In this document: piece by piece, positions 34,151 through 43,815 of the stretch
How the letters are laid out: each line of letters starts with the position of its first letter
How positions within the stretch are numbered: position 1 is the stretch's first letter
Assembly (NCBI RefSeq): GCF_010548375.1
Contig: NZ_JAAGLY010000006.1
Span: forward strand, 124,001 to 188,000
Length of the DNA: 64,000 nt
Source: Streptomyces sp. SID13726
GTDB taxonomy: Bacteria; Actinomycetota; Actinomycetes; Streptomycetales; Streptomycetaceae
Reading direction: 5' to 3'
Program-made: the position numbers and the translations under genes
The notes under the pieces: model-generated
What the model saw: the letters and a program-made list of their open reading frames with translations, nothing else
What the model was told of the DNA's origin: nothing
Databases searched by the model: none

Positions 34151-34279
34151 TCAGTAGACGCCGCACATGCCGTCGATCGAGACCTCCTCGATCAGGTCGT
34201 CCGCCTCGATCAACTCGTCCGGTGCCATGGCCTCTTCGTCCCTGGCCTCGACGGTCGCGGTGGGGCGGGGCTCGGTCAT
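34151..34279 (-). CDS. mftA: Mycofactocin precursor peptide MftA
   Basis: This 42-residue ribosomal precursor ends in the diagnostic IDGMCGVY, whose terminal Val-Tyr becomes mycofactocin. The leader is acidic (PDELIEADDLIEEVS), as MftB-bound leaders are. The ATG at 34277-34279 has GAGGAGG five bases upstream. It heads the minus-strand unit mftA-B-C-D-E-F. Confidence 0.95.
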   Translation of the reverse strand: MTEPRPTATVEARDEEAMAPDELIEADDLIEEVSIDGMCGVY

Positions 34280-34354
34280 GAGACCTCCTCGAAAGGTTTC
34301 CGGCGACGGCGAGGTCGTGCACCGCGGATCGCCCGGTATCGTTTCCGGAGACTA

Positions 34355-36043
34355 ATGGCACCAAGTGTCAAAAAGGAAGGGGGCGGTGGCCGTGGGTACT
34401 TCCTGCGAGGGGCGCGGAGGCCGTGCCGGGGTGACACGCACGATTCAGCCGTGCACGATTCATCCGCGCATGACCCGCACGATTCATCCGCACACGACCC
34501 GTCCGCACACGGTCAGTTGAGGCGGCCGGACGTCGTGGTCGTCGGGGCCGGTTCCTCCGGTGCTGTGCTCGCGGCCCGGCTCAGCGAGGACCCCGGCCGC
34601 CGCGTGCTGCTGCTCGAAGCCGGACCGGTCCCCCGCAGCGTCTCCGCCTTCGCACCGGCCCTGTTGGACGCCGGGCTGGTACCCGGCGCGCGGCTCGGCC
34701 ACCTCGGCGTCGACTCCTACCCGGTGCACCTCACCCCCTCGCGTCCGTACGCCGTGCCCCGCGGGCGCTTCCTCGGCGGCTCGACCACGGTCAACGGCGG
34801 GTACTTCGTCCGGGCCCGGCGCGCCGACTTCGACCGGTGGTCGACCGTGGGTGGCGACGCCTGGTCGTACGACCGGATGCTTCCGCTGATGCGCCGCCTG
34901 GAGAACGACCTGGACCACGGCGCCGACGAACTACACGGCGGCACAGGCCCGTTGCCGGTCCGCCGGACGGAGCTGAAGCACCCCGCCGCAGCGGCCTTCC
35001 GCGATGCCGCCCGCGAACTGGGCTTCCCCTCCGAACCCGACAAGAACGCCGACTCCCCGCCCGGGTTCGGCCCGGTGCCCTGCAACTGCGCGGACGGCCT
35101 GCGCGTCAACACCGGGATCAGCCATCTCCTGGGTGCTCTGGAACGCCCCAACCTCGCGGTGGAGGGCGCCAGCACGGTCCTCCGGGTCGTCGTCGAGCGG
35201 GGCCGCGCCACCGGCGTGATCGTCGAAAGGTCCGGCCGACGCGCCTTCGTGGCCGCCGACGAGGTCGTGCTCTGCGCGGGCGCCTTCTCCTCACCGCACC
35301 TTCTGCACCTCTCCGGCATCGGCCCGGCAGCCGATCTCGAACGCGCCGGCATACCCGTCGTCCAGGACCTCCCAGCCATCGGCGCCCACTTCAGCGACCA
35401 CCCGCAGATCGTGCTGGAGTGGACACCCCGCCGACCACTGGAAGCTCCCTCCCGCACCTGGCTCGGCGGAGCGCTGCACCTGTCGTCGTCCGGCGGCGCG
35501 TACCCCGGCGACCTGGAGATCCTTCAATCCCTGGTCCCCCTGACGGCCTTGACCGACGGCACGCCCACCGCCCCCGGCGCACCCCTCGCCTTCCTCGTAT
35601 CGGTCCAATCCCCCCGCTCCCACGGCCGGTTGCGCACGGTCTCCGCCGACCCGACGACACGGCCACGCATCGACTACGACTACCTGCGAACCCCCGACGA
35701 CAGACGCGCCCTGCGAGAAGTCATCCGCACGACCGCGGCACTGCTCGCCACCCGGGCGTTCCGGAGACACTCCCCGGGACTGCTCGAACCGTCCTCGCAC
35801 GTACTCGACGACGACCGGGCACTGGACCGTTGGACGGCTGCCCGGCTCGGCACCGCCCAACACACCTGCGGCACAGTCCCGATGGGCCCCGCCGTCGACC
35901 CCTACGGCAGACTCCACGGACTCACCGGACTACACGTGGCGGACACCTCGATCCTCCCCACCGCCCCACTGCGCGGGCCTGCGGCGACGGCGGTGCTCAT
36001 CGGTGAACTGGTGGCTGGGGCCATGCGTGACGGACTGGGCTGA
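34355..36043 (+). CDS. mftG: Mycofactocin-associated GMC oxidoreductase MftG
   Basis: This FAD-dependent GMC-family dehydrogenase is thought to link reduced mycofactocin to respiration. The FAD-binding VVVGAGSSGAVLAARLSE is followed by VLLLEAG, the GMC signature GRFLGGSTTVNGGYFVRA, ACTIVE-site-region HTCGTVPMGP and VADTSILPTAPLRGPAATA at the C-terminus. From the ATG at 34355 (GGAG four bases upstream) the protein is 562 residues. Its first 55 or so residues are Gly/Arg-rich, then carry an unusual His/Asp/Ser repeat (HDSSAHDP). A GTG at 34451 or a TTG at 34517 would give a more usual N-terminus (RRPDVVVVGAG) but has no ribosome site. The start is uncertain; the rest is secure. Confidence 0.88.
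   Translation: MAPSVKKEGGGGRGYFLRGARRPCRGDTHDSAVHDSSAHDPHDSSAHDPSAHGQLRRPDVVVVGAGSSGAVLAARLSEDPGRRVLLLEAGPVPRSVSAFAPALLDAGLVPGARLGHLGVDSYPVHLTPSRPYAVPRGRFLGGSTTVNGGYFVRARRADFDRWSTVGGDAWSYDRMLPLMRRLENDLDHGADELHGGTGPLPVRRTELKHPAAAAFRDAARELGFPSEPDKNADSPPGFGPVPCNCADGLRVNTGISHLLGALERPNLAVEGASTVLRVVVERGRATGVIVERSGRRAFVAADEVVLCAGAFSSPHLLHLSGIGPAADLERAGIPVVQDLPAIGAHFSDHPQIVLEWTPRRPLEAPSRTWLGGALHLSSSGGAYPGDLEILQSLVPLTALTDGTPTAPGAPLAFLVSVQSPRSHGRLRTVSADPTTRPRIDYDYLRTPDDRRALREVIRTTAALLATRAFRRHSPGLLEPSSHVLDDDRALDRWTAARLGTAQHTCGTVPMGPAVDPYGRLHGLTGLHVADTSILPTAPLRGPAATAVLIGELVAGAMRDGLG
34356..34370. promoter_or_regulatory. Near-palindrome over a TTGACA box; candidate MftR operator and mftA promoter
   Basis: TGGCAC-CAA-GTGTCA (34356-34370) is an 11-of-12 dyad. 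On the minus strand the same bases give TTGACA, a consensus -35 box about 90 bases upstream of mftA, although I see no convincing -10 at 17 bases. A second short dyad, GTTTCCGGAGAC (34341-34352), adjoins it. The location between divergent mftA and mftG suits a repressor site. It overlaps the ATG chosen for mftG, which leaves that start less certain. Confidence 0.45.
34438..34500. repeat. 24-base tandem repeat at the start of mftG
   Basis: Two near-identical 24-base units at 34453-34476 and 34477-34500, each beginning GCACGATTCATCCGC, follow a 15-base partial copy at 34438-34452. If translated they give the His/Asp/Ser repeat of the MftG N-terminus. If mftG starts later, they are leader DNA. 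Confidence 0.8.
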
Positions 36044-36064
36044 GGGGCTCGGCCGCGGGCGGGG

Positions 36065-36793
36065 TCAGCCGGGAGTCACCGGCATCCCCGGATTGCCGTA
36101 GTACGCCTCCGGGCCGTGCTTGCGGGTGTAGTGGCGGGCCAGGAGGTGGGGTGGGGGCGGGGCCGTCGGGGACAGGGACAGGGTGTGGAGGGCCATGTCG
36201 GCCACCGCTTCGCAGATGATCGCGTGTTCGAGGGACTTGCGGGCGGTGGGGCCCCAGGTGAAGGGGCCGTGGTTGGCGACGAGGGCCGCGGGGACCTCGG
36301 TCGCCCGGCGGTCGTCCTCCTTGAGGAGGTCCACGATGACGCGGCCGGTGTTGTACTCGTAGTCCCGCGCGCACTGTTCGGCGGTCAGGTCGGGCGTGCA
36401 GGGGATGGGGCCGTTGAAGGTGTCGGCGTGGGTGGTGCCGAGGACCGGGATGTCGCGGCGGGCCTGGGCGAAGGCGACCGCGTGGGTGGAGTGGGTGTGG
36501 GTGACGCCGCCGATGGAGGGGAAGGCCAGGTAGAGGCAGCGGTGGGTCTCCGTGTCGGTGGAGGGGCGCAGGTCGCCGTCGACGACCTTGCCGTCGGACA
36601 GCCGGACCGTCACCAGGTGGTCCGGCGTCAGGTCGTCGTACGCCACGCCTGAGGGCTTGATGACGAAGACCCCCGCCTCCCGGTCGACCCCGCTCACATT
36701 GCCCCAGGTCAGGGTTGCCAGGCCGACCTGGGGAATGGCCAGGTTGGCGTCCAGGACCTCTTCGCGCAGGCCCTTGCGGACGGCTGTGGTCAT
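36065..36793 (-). CDS. araD: L-ribulose-5-phosphate 4-epimerase
   Basis: This 242-residue class II aldolase-fold epimerase converts L-ribulose-5-phosphate to D-xylulose-5-phosphate. Typical sequences are LTWGNVSGVDR, FVIKPSGVAYDDLTPD, PSTDTETHRCLYLAFP, the zinc-binding GGVTHTHSTHAVAFAQ, and the ALVANHGPFTWG segment with the third metal His. The ATG has GAGGAGGGG eight bases upstream. It is the last gene of the arabinose operon and converges with mftG. Confidence 0.95.
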   Translation of the reverse strand: MTTAVRKGLREEVLDANLAIPQVGLATLTWGNVSGVDREAGVFVIKPSGVAYDDLTPDHLVTVRLSDGKVVDGDLRPSTDTETHRCLYLAFPSIGGVTHTHSTHAVAFAQARRDIPVLGTTHADTFNGPIPCTPDLTAEQCARDYEYNTGRVIVDLLKEDDRRATEVPAALVANHGPFTWGPTARKSLEHAIICEAVADMALHTLSLSPTAPPPPHLLARHYTRKHGPEAYYGNPGMPVTPG

Positions 36794-36806
36794 CGCGGTC
36801 CCCTCC

Positions 36807-38315
36807 TCACAGCGCCTGGGCGAGTCGGTGATACGCGGCGTTCCACCGGATCTCCTTGGCGAGTTGCTCGACATTGGTGTCCGCGCCGATGGTGAGCAGT
36901 TCTACGCCGGTCATGGCGGCGTAGTCGGTCAGCGTCTCGGCGTCGACGGCCGAGCTGAGGACGGTGTGGTGCGGGGCGCCGGCCAGCAGCCAGCTCTCGG
37001 CGGACTCGGCGAGGGAGGGGCGCGGCTTCCACACCGCCCGGGCGACGGGGAGGTGGGGCAGGGGCTCGCTGGGACCGACGACGTCGACCTCGTTGGCGGT
37101 CAGGCGGAAGCGGTCGCCGAGGTCGGCCAGGCCGACGACCAGGGCGGAGCCGGGGGCGGCGTCGAAGACGAGCCGCACGGGGTCCTCGCGGCCGCCGATG
37201 GAGAGGGGGTGGATCTCGCAGCGGGGGCGGGCGGCGGCCACGGAGGGGCAGACCTCCAGCATGTGTGCGCCGAGGATGCGAGGGGTGCCGGGGCCCAGGT
37301 GGTAGGTGTAGTCCTCCATGAAGGTCGTGCCGCCGGGCTGTCCCTGGCCCATCACCTTCATCACCCGCAGCAGCGCCGAGGTCTTCCAGTCGCCCTCGCC
37401 GCCGAAGCCGTACCCGTCGGCCATCAGGCGCTGCACGGCCAGGCCCGGGAGCTGGCGAAGTCCGCCCAGGTCCTCGAAGTTGGTGGTGAACGCGGTGAAC
37501 CCGCCCTCGGAGAGGAAGGCGCGCAGGCCGAGTTCCTGGCGGGCCGCGTAGCGGAGCGAGTCGTGGCGGATGCCGCCCGGGCGCAGGGCCGGGACGACGT
37601 CGTACAACTCACAGTACTCGTCGGCGAGTTCGGCGGCCTCCTTGTCCTGGACGGCGTCGACGACGGCGACCAGGTCGTTGACCGAGTAGGTGTTCACGGA
37701 GAAGCCGAAGCGCAGCTGGGCCTCGACCTTGTCGCCCTCGGTGACGGCGACGTCCCGCATGTTGTCGCCGAAGCGCGCCAGTCGCAGGGTGCGTGCGGTG
37801 TGGCGGCCGACGGCGGCCCGTGCCCAGGCGGAGACCCGGCGGACGACTCTGGGGTCGGTGGCGTGACCGGCGACGATCTTGCGGTCGACGCCGACCCGGG
37901 ACTCGATGTGCCCGAACTCCCGGTCCCCGTGGGCGGCTTGGTTGAGGTTCATGAAGTCCATGTCGATGCTCGGCCAGGGCAGCGACAGGTTGTACTGCGT
38001 GTGCAGGTGCAGCAGGGGCCGGTCCAGCGAACTCAGGCCGGCGATCCACATCTTGGCCGGGGAGAAGGTGTGCATCCACGCGATCACACCCACGCAGGAG
38101 TCGGAGGCGTTGGCCTCCTGGCAGATGCGCCGGATGGCGTCCGCGTCGGTGAGGACCGGCTTCCACACGATCTTGACCGGGACCTTGCCGGGGCGGCCGA
38201 GGGTCTCGGAGATGCTCCGGGACTGCTCGGCCACCTGGCGCAGGACGTCGTCGCCGTACAGGCCCTGGCTGCCGGTGAGAAACCAGATCTCGTGGTCGGG
38301 GGTGTGGGTGTCCAT
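36807..38315 (-). CDS. araA: L-arabinose isomerase
   Basis: The 502-residue enzyme converts L-arabinose to L-ribulose and has the expected full length for AraA. Catalytic and metal regions are [15 protein letters not shown] and [14 protein letters not shown] (the two catalytic glutamates) and GAPHHTVLS (a metal His). The start [20 protein letters not shown] is typical. It follows araB by 14 bases and precedes araD by 13. Confidence 0.97.
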   Translation of the reverse strand: MDTHTPDHEIWFLTGSQGLYGDDVLRQVAEQSRSISETLGRPGKVPVKIVWKPVLTDADAIRRICQEANASDSCVGVIAWMHTFSPAKMWIAGLSSLDRPLLHLHTQYNLSLPWPSIDMDFMNLNQAAHGDREFGHIESRVGVDRKIVAGHATDPRVVRRVSAWARAAVGRHTARTLRLARFGDNMRDVAVTEGDKVEAQLRFGFSVNTYSVNDLVAVVDAVQDKEAAELADEYCELYDVVPALRPGGIRHDSLRYAARQELGLRAFLSEGGFTAFTTNFEDLGGLRQLPGLAVQRLMADGYGFGGEGDWKTSALLRVMKVMGQGQPGGTTFMEDYTYHLGPGTPRILGAHMLEVCPSVAAARPRCEIHPLSIGGREDPVRLVFDAAPGSALVVGLADLGDRFRLTANEVDVVGPSEPLPHLPVARAVWKPRPSLAESAESWLLAGAPHHTVLSSAVDAETLTDYAAMTGVELLTIGADTNVEQLAKEIRWNAAYHRLAQAL

Positions 38316-38329
38316 GGGGGTCGTTCCTT

Positions 38330-40009
38330 TCAGGAGGAGGCTTCGGCGCGGAGGCGGCGCAGCCGGTGCATGACGTCGTTGGCGCCGCGGCCGAAGTAGT
38401 CGTGCAGCAGCCGGTATTCGGCGTACAGGCGGTCGTAGGCGGCGGCGCGTTCCGGGTCCGGCCGGTGGACGCCTCGGTCGGCCTTGCCCATGGACCGGGC
38501 GGCGGCCTGGATGTCGTCGTACGCCCCGGCCGCCACCGCCGCGTGCATCGCCGCGCCGAGTGCCGGCCCCTGCGTGGAGCCGATGACGCCGAGGGGACGG
38601 CGGGTGACGTCGGCGTAGATCTGCATGAGCAGCTTGTTCTTCATGAGCCCGCCCGCGACGATCAGCTCGTCGACCGGCACCCCGGCCGTCTCGAACGCCT
38701 CGATGATGGTCCGGGTGCCGAAGGCGGTGGCCTCCAGCAGGGCGCGGTACACGTCCTCCGGCCGGGTCGACAGCGTCAGGCCGACGACCACGCCGCTGAG
38801 GTCGTGGTCGACCAGCACGGAACGGTTGCCGCTGTGCCAGTCCAGCGCGATCAGCCCGTGCTCGCCCACCCGTTGGGCGGCGGCGAGGGCCGTCAGGTGT
38901 TCGTGCGGGTCACGACCGAGTGCGGCGGCCTCTTCGGCGTACGCGGCGGGGAAACCGGTGCGTACGAACCAGCCGAAGATGTCCCCGACGCCGCTCTGCC
39001 CGGCCTCGTATCCCCAGAGGCCGGGCAGGATGCCGCCGTCGACCACCCCGCACATGCCCGGCACGGTCTCGTCGCGGTCGGAACTCATCACGTGGCAGGT
39101 CGAGGTGCCCATGATGGCCACCATCTGCCCGGGCGCGACCGCACCGGCCGCGGGCGCGGTCACATGGGCGTCGACATTGCCCACGCACACCGCGATGCCC
39201 TCGGGCAGTCCGGTCCAGGCCGCCGCCTCGGCCGTCAACCCGCCCGCCCGGGAGCCGAGTTGGCCGATCGGATGCTCCAGCTTGTCGGTCACGAAGTCGG
39301 CGAAGCCGGGGTTCAGGGCTTCGAGATAGGCACGGGAGGGGTAACCGCCGTTCTGGAGCTGCCCCTTGTACCCGGCCGTACAGGCGTTGCGGACGTACGT
39401 TCCGCACAGCCGCCACACGATCCAGTCCGCCGCCTCCACCCACCGCTCGGTGCGGTCGTAGATCTCGGGGTCCTCCTCCAGCACTTGGAGGGCCTTGGCG
39501 AACTCCCACTCCGACGAGATCTTCCCGCCGTACCGCGGCAGCCACGGCTCCTTGCGTTCGGCGGCGAGCGCGGTGATCCGGTCGGCCTGGGCCTGGGCCG
39601 CGTGGTGGCGCCACAACTTGACGTAGGCGTGCGGACGTTGCGACAGGCCGGGCAGTTCGCTCAGTGGGGTGCCGTCGGCCAGGACCGGCAGCACCGTGCA
39701 GGCGGTGAAGTCCGTGCCGATGCCGATGACTTGCGCGGGCCGTACGCCGGCCGCCGCGAGGGCTGCGGGTACCGCTTGGCGCAGTACGTCGATGTAGTCG
39801 GACGGCACCTGGAGGGCCCAGTCCGGTGGCAGTCCCGTGCCGTCCGGCAGCTCACGGTCCAGGACCGCGTGCCGGTACGCGTGCTCGGCCGTGCCCAACT
39901 CCGCGCCGTCGCCCACCCGGACCACCACGGCCCGTCCGGACAGCGTCCCGAAGTCGACTCCTACGACACAGGGTTCGGGGTGGGTGGCTGTCTCGTGTCC
40001 GGCGTTCAC
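38330..40009 (-). CDS. araB: Ribulokinase
   Basis: This 559-residue FGGY kinase phosphorylates L-ribulose. The N-terminus has [14 protein letters not shown], the AraB form of the phosphate-1 motif, then [14 protein letters not shown]. The C-terminal FGGY region has [19 protein letters not shown]. The GTG at 40007-40009 is chosen because AGGAGG lies about six bases upstream. An earlier in-frame start would run into the permease gene. The gene sits between the sugar importer and araA. Confidence 0.95.
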   Translation of the reverse strand: MNAGHETATHPEPCVVGVDFGTLSGRAVVVRVGDGAELGTAEHAYRHAVLDRELPDGTGLPPDWALQVPSDYIDVLRQAVPAALAAAGVRPAQVIGIGTDFTACTVLPVLADGTPLSELPGLSQRPHAYVKLWRHHAAQAQADRITALAAERKEPWLPRYGGKISSEWEFAKALQVLEEDPEIYDRTERWVEAADWIVWRLCGTYVRNACTAGYKGQLQNGGYPSRAYLEALNPGFADFVTDKLEHPIGQLGSRAGGLTAEAAAWTGLPEGIAVCVGNVDAHVTAPAAGAVAPGQMVAIMGTSTCHVMSSDRDETVPGMCGVVDGGILPGLWGYEAGQSGVGDIFGWFVRTGFPAAYAEEAAALGRDPHEHLTALAAAQRVGEHGLIALDWHSGNRSVLVDHDLSGVVVGLTLSTRPEDVYRALLEATAFGTRTIIEAFETAGVPVDELIVAGGLMKNKLLMQIYADVTRRPLGVIGSTQGPALGAAMHAAVAAGAYDDIQAAARSMGKADRGVHRPDPERAAAYDRLYAEYRLLHDYFGRGANDVMHRLRRLRAEASS

Positions 40010-40076
40010 CGGCGCCTCCTCATGTCGATCTGCGGTCTGTGGCCTGCTGTCTCCGTCGGAGAGGCGAACCGGCGTC

Positions 40077-41096
40077 CTAGCTCCGGCTCCTGCCGAAGTA
40101 ACGAGCGCGGGCCCGGTCGAGCAGGATGGCCACGCCGAGGACCGCTCCCTGGACGACCTGCTGGTCGTAGGGGCTGACCTTGAGCGCGAGCAGGCCGTTG
40201 GTGATGAACTCCAGCAGGATGGCGCCCGCGGCGATGCCCGCGATACGGCCCTCACCGCCCGAGAGTGACATCCCGCCGACCACCGCCGCGGCGATCGCGG
40301 TCAGTTCCCAGCCCGCGCCGACGGAGGGGTCGGCCACGTTCATACGGCCGATCACGAGGATGCCGACCAGTCCCGCGAGGGCGGAGCTGGCGATGTAGGT
40401 GGAGGTGATCCGGCGGGCGGTCGGGATGCCGGCGAGCCGGGCGGCCTCCTTGTTGCCGCCGACCGCGTAGATCTGCCGGCCCACGTAGGTGCGCTCCAGG
40501 ACGAACCAGGCGACGGCGGCGGCGCCGACGAAGAACAGTGCGGGGACCGGGACTTGGCCCAGGTAGTACTGGCTCAGGTTGCTGAACAGCGGGTCGAGGT
40601 TGTTGATGGGAGAGCCGCTGGTGATCGCGAGGGCGGTGCCCTGGGCGACGGTGTAGGTGACCAGGGTGATCACGAAGGGTGGCACGTTGAGGCGGGTGAC
40701 CATGACGCCGTGCCACAGGCCGACGCCCGCGGTGATCACCAGCGTGAACAGGATCGCGAGGGGCGCGGGCAGGCCCTCGTTGACGTTCATCCAGCCGGCG
40801 AGGATGCCGGCGAGACCGGCCAGGGCACCCACCGACAGGTCGATTCCGCCGGTCAGGATGACCAGTGACTCGCCGATGGCGAGGATGCCGACCTGGGACA
40901 GGTCGCGGCCCATCACCTGGAGGTTGCCCACCGCCGTGTACGTCTCCGCGTTGGCGGCGATCGCCACGAAGACCACCACGCAGGCGATGATCACGCCGGC
41001 CTCCGGGGAGGCGGCGAGTCTGCGGGCGAGGGTCTTCGCGGCCGAACGGGTCGGCGGCGCGACCTCGTTCGAGGTGAGCGTGCTCTGCGCGCTCAT
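40077..41096 (-). CDS. Sugar ABC transporter permease (RbsC/AraH-like)
   Basis: This 339-residue membrane protein of the BPD_transp_2 family has about 8-10 hydrophobic helices. Family sequences are GGIDLSVGALAGLAGILAGW, GTALAITSGSPI and GAGWELTAIAAAVVGGMSLSGG. It is coupled to the ATPase gene by an ATGA overlap. The neighbouring araBAD genes indicate L-arabinose as the likely substrate. Confidence 0.93.
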   Translation of the reverse strand: MSAQSTLTSNEVAPPTRSAAKTLARRLAASPEAGVIIACVVVFVAIAANAETYTAVGNLQVMGRDLSQVGILAIGESLVILTGGIDLSVGALAGLAGILAGWMNVNEGLPAPLAILFTLVITAGVGLWHGVMVTRLNVPPFVITLVTYTVAQGTALAITSGSPINNLDPLFSNLSQYYLGQVPVPALFFVGAAAVAWFVLERTYVGRQIYAVGGNKEAARLAGIPTARRITSTYIASSALAGLVGILVIGRMNVADPSVGAGWELTAIAAAVVGGMSLSGGEGRIAGIAAGAILLEFITNGLLALKVSPYDQQVVQGAVLGVAILLDRARARYFGRSRS

Positions 41097-42670
41097 GCTG
41101 TGGCTCCGTTCGTGACTTGGTGTTCCGTGAGGGGAGCGGTACCGGCCGCGGCCGTCATGATCCGCTCCTTGGTGGCGTCGGCCCGGTCGATGACCTCGAC
41201 CACCCGCCCGTGGTTCATCACCGCTATCCGGTGGCAGATCCACAGCAGTTCCTCCAGTTCGGAGGAGGCGACCACGATCCCCATGCCCTGCTCGGCCGCG
41301 TGGTCGATCAGCCTGTAGATCTCCGCCTTGGCGCCGACGTCGACGCCACGGGTGGGCTCGTCGAGCAGCAGCAGGCGCGGTTCGGCGGCGAACGCCCGCC
41401 CGAAGATGGCGCGTTGCTGGTTGCCGCCGGACAGCGAGCCGATCGGCTGCTCCACCGACTGCATCCGCACGTCGACGTTCTCGGTGATCTTCCGTGCCTC
41501 GGCGCGTTCCCGGCCGGGGCCGAGCAGCCCCCGGGTGCTGATCCGCTTGAGCACCGACACGACGACGTTGGCCCGGATCGACGCGAACAGGACCAGGGAC
41601 TGCTCCTTGCGGTCCTCGGGGATGAGCGCGATCCCGGCCGCCACGCCGTCCCCCGCGCCGCGCGGCCGGTACGGCTCGCCGCCCAGCAGCATCCGGCCGC
41701 CCGTCGAGGGCTGTGCACCGGCGATCGTGTGGACCAGACGGCTGCGGCCGGAGCCCATCAGCCCGGCCACGCCGAGGATCTCGCCCTCGCGTACGTCCAG
41801 GTCGACGGGTCCGAGGCCGTCCGCGGTCAGGCCCTCGGCGCGGAGCAGGACCGGGCTGGTCGCGGGCGGTGCCTTGGGTTCGCCCTGTGCGACCTCGCCG
41901 CCGACCATGTCCCTGATCAGCCGTTCCTCGGTGGCCTCGGCCGGTTCGAGGTCGGCGACCAGCCTGCCGTTGCGGAGCACCAGCACGCGGTCGCTGATGT
42001 CCCGCACCTCGTCCAGGCGGTGCCCGATGAACAGCACCGTGCCACCGCGCTCGGCGAGTTGGCGGGCCAGGCCCAGCACCATCCCGGCCTCGACCGGGCC
42101 GAGGGAGGAGGTCGGCTCGTCCAGGATGAGCAGCTTGGGCTCGCGGCCCCAGGCCTTGGCGATCTCGATCATCTGCCGGGTCGGCACCGGGAGGGTACGC
42201 ACCTCCCGGTTCACCGGGATGGTCTCGGCGGACAGTCCGATCTCCGCGAGCATCGCCTCGGCCTCGGCCCTTTGCGCCGTACGGTCCACCAGAAGCCGTC
42301 GCCTCGACTCGCGCGGACGTCGCCCGAGGAGCAGGTTCTCGGCCACCGAGAGCTGTCCGACCAGCGGGAACTCCTGCGAGACCATGGCGATGCCGAGCTG
42401 CCCCGCGGCCTCGGTGGACCCCGCGACCAGGGGCTCGCCGTCGATCAGAATCTCGCCGCCGTCCCGGTGGACCGAGCCCGCCAGCGTGCCCATGAGCGTG
42501 GACTTCCCGGCGCCGTTCTCGCCGACGACGCCGATCACCTGGCCACCGTAGAGGTCGAGTTCGGGCAGGTCGAGGACGCGGACAGGGCCGTACGACTTGT
42601 GAACTCCCTGCAGCCGCGCGGTGATCGCGCGGCCCGGGGCGGTCTTCGTGGCGGTCTTCGGGGAGGTCAT
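41093..42670 (-). CDS. Sugar ABC transporter ATP-binding protein (AraG/RbsA-like, two ABC domains)
   Basis: This 525-residue protein has tandem ATPase domains. The first has Walker A GENGAGKST, and the second has the usual degenerate P-loop GLMGSGRSRL. The signature LSGGNQQRAIFGRA and Walker B LLLLDEPTRGVDVGAKAE are in the second half. Length and layout match RbsA/AraG/XylG importers that use a single fused ATPase. Its start lies two bases after the stop of the binding-protein gene. Confidence 0.94.
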   Translation of the reverse strand: MTSPKTATKTAPGRAITARLQGVHKSYGPVRVLDLPELDLYGGQVIGVVGENGAGKSTLMGTLAGSVHRDGGEILIDGEPLVAGSTEAAGQLGIAMVSQEFPLVGQLSVAENLLLGRRPRESRRRLLVDRTAQRAEAEAMLAEIGLSAETIPVNREVRTLPVPTRQMIEIAKAWGREPKLLILDEPTSSLGPVEAGMVLGLARQLAERGGTVLFIGHRLDEVRDISDRVLVLRNGRLVADLEPAEATEERLIRDMVGGEVAQGEPKAPPATSPVLLRAEGLTADGLGPVDLDVREGEILGVAGLMGSGRSRLVHTIAGAQPSTGGRMLLGGEPYRPRGAGDGVAAGIALIPEDRKEQSLVLFASIRANVVVSVLKRISTRGLLGPGRERAEARKITENVDVRMQSVEQPIGSLSGGNQQRAIFGRAFAAEPRLLLLDEPTRGVDVGAKAEIYRLIDHAAEQGMGIVVASSELEELLWICHRIAVMNHGRVVEVIDRADATKERIMTAAAGTAPLTEHQVTNGATA

Positions 42671-42672
42671 GC

Positions 42673-43815
42673 TCAGCCGATCCCGAGCTGCGACTCAAGG
42701 GACTGGTAGGCGGCCAGGTCGGACTTGGTGACCAGGCCGACGCCGGAGCTCAGGGTCGAACCGTCCTTCTCCAGATAGGGCTTGACGAGGGCCATCGTCT
42801 TGTCCTTGCCCAGCACCTTCTCCGCGGCCAGGATGTACGCCCCGGTGTAGCCCTGCTGGTACGGCATCTGCACGACGGTCCCGGAGATCACGCCGGACTT
42901 GATGAACTTCAGCGTCTGGGCGTCGGAGTCGTCGGACACGATGTGCACGGAGGCCGTCTTGCCGGCCGAGGTGACGGCCTGGGCCAGCGCGGGGCCGTCG
43001 TAGGAGTAGACGCCGTAGAGGCCGTTGACGTCCGGGTTGTTGGCGAGGATGGTCTCCGCGTCCGAAGTCGCCGTGCTGGCCTGGAGGTTGTCGTTGACCT
43101 TCTGGGCGACGGTGATCTGGGTGCCCTTGAGGGCGGCCTCGAAGCCGGCGATCCGCTGGGTGGCGTTGGACGCGGTGAGCGAGCCGACCAGGATGGCCAC
43201 CTTGCCCTTGCCGCCGAGGACTTGCTTCATCGCGGTGCCCGCCTGGAACCCGGCGGTGTAGTTGGGCGTGCCGAGGTAGAGAGAGGCGGCGTCGGTGCCG
43301 GGCAGCGGGGAGTCGATCGCGAGGACACCGATGCCCTTCTGGACGTCGGTGTGGATGGTGCCCGCGGCCGAGGTGGGGTCGATCGCCGAGATCGAGTAGC
43401 CGGTGACGCCCTGCGAACGCAGCGTCTCCAGCTCGGAGTTCTGCTCGGTCAGCTTGCCGTTGGGCGGGGCGAAGTAGGTGCACTTGCTCTTCGCGATGCC
43501 GAGGTCGGTGCAGCCCTTGAGAAAGCCGACCTGACCGGCCTTCCAGTAATCGGCGGCGACGTTCACGACCATGGCGATGTCGACCTTGGACAGGTCCTTG
43601 CCGGCCAGCGCGGACTTCAGCGCCGCGTCGAGCTTGGCGAGGCTCGCCTGGTTGAAGGTGACCGAACCGGCCAGCGTGACGGGGGCGGCGGCCTTCGTGC
43701 CGGCCGAGCTGGAGGCGTCCGAGCCGCCCGCGTTCTTGGAGCAGCCGGCGGCGGCGAGCGAGAGGAGCACGGCGGTCGCGGTGGCCAGGGTGCGGGACCT
43801 TCTGCTGCGGATCAT
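42673..43815 (-). CDS. Sugar ABC transporter substrate-binding lipoprotein
   Basis: This 380-residue Periplas_BP_4-type receptor has signal sequence RTLATATAVLLSLAAAGC with the lipobox AAGC at about residues 22-25. A Ser/Ala/Gly linker and a two-domain binding fold follow (KVDIAMVVNVAADYW, VAILVGSLTASNATQRIAGFEAAL, VNGLYGVYSYDGPALAQAV). It is the first gene of the operon binding protein-ATPase-permease-araB-araA-araD. L-arabinose is the inferred ligand. Confidence 0.92.
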   Translation of the reverse strand: MIRSRRSRTLATATAVLLSLAAAGCSKNAGGSDASSSAGTKAAAPVTLAGSVTFNQASLAKLDAALKSALAGKDLSKVDIAMVVNVAADYWKAGQVGFLKGCTDLGIAKSKCTYFAPPNGKLTEQNSELETLRSQGVTGYSISAIDPTSAAGTIHTDVQKGIGVLAIDSPLPGTDAASLYLGTPNYTAGFQAGTAMKQVLGGKGKVAILVGSLTASNATQRIAGFEAALKGTQITVAQKVNDNLQASTATSDAETILANNPDVNGLYGVYSYDGPALAQAVTSAGKTASVHIVSDDSDAQTLKFIKSGVISGTVVQMPYQQGYTGAYILAAEKVLGKDKTMALVKPYLEKDGSTLSSGVGLVTKSDLAAYQSLESQLGIG

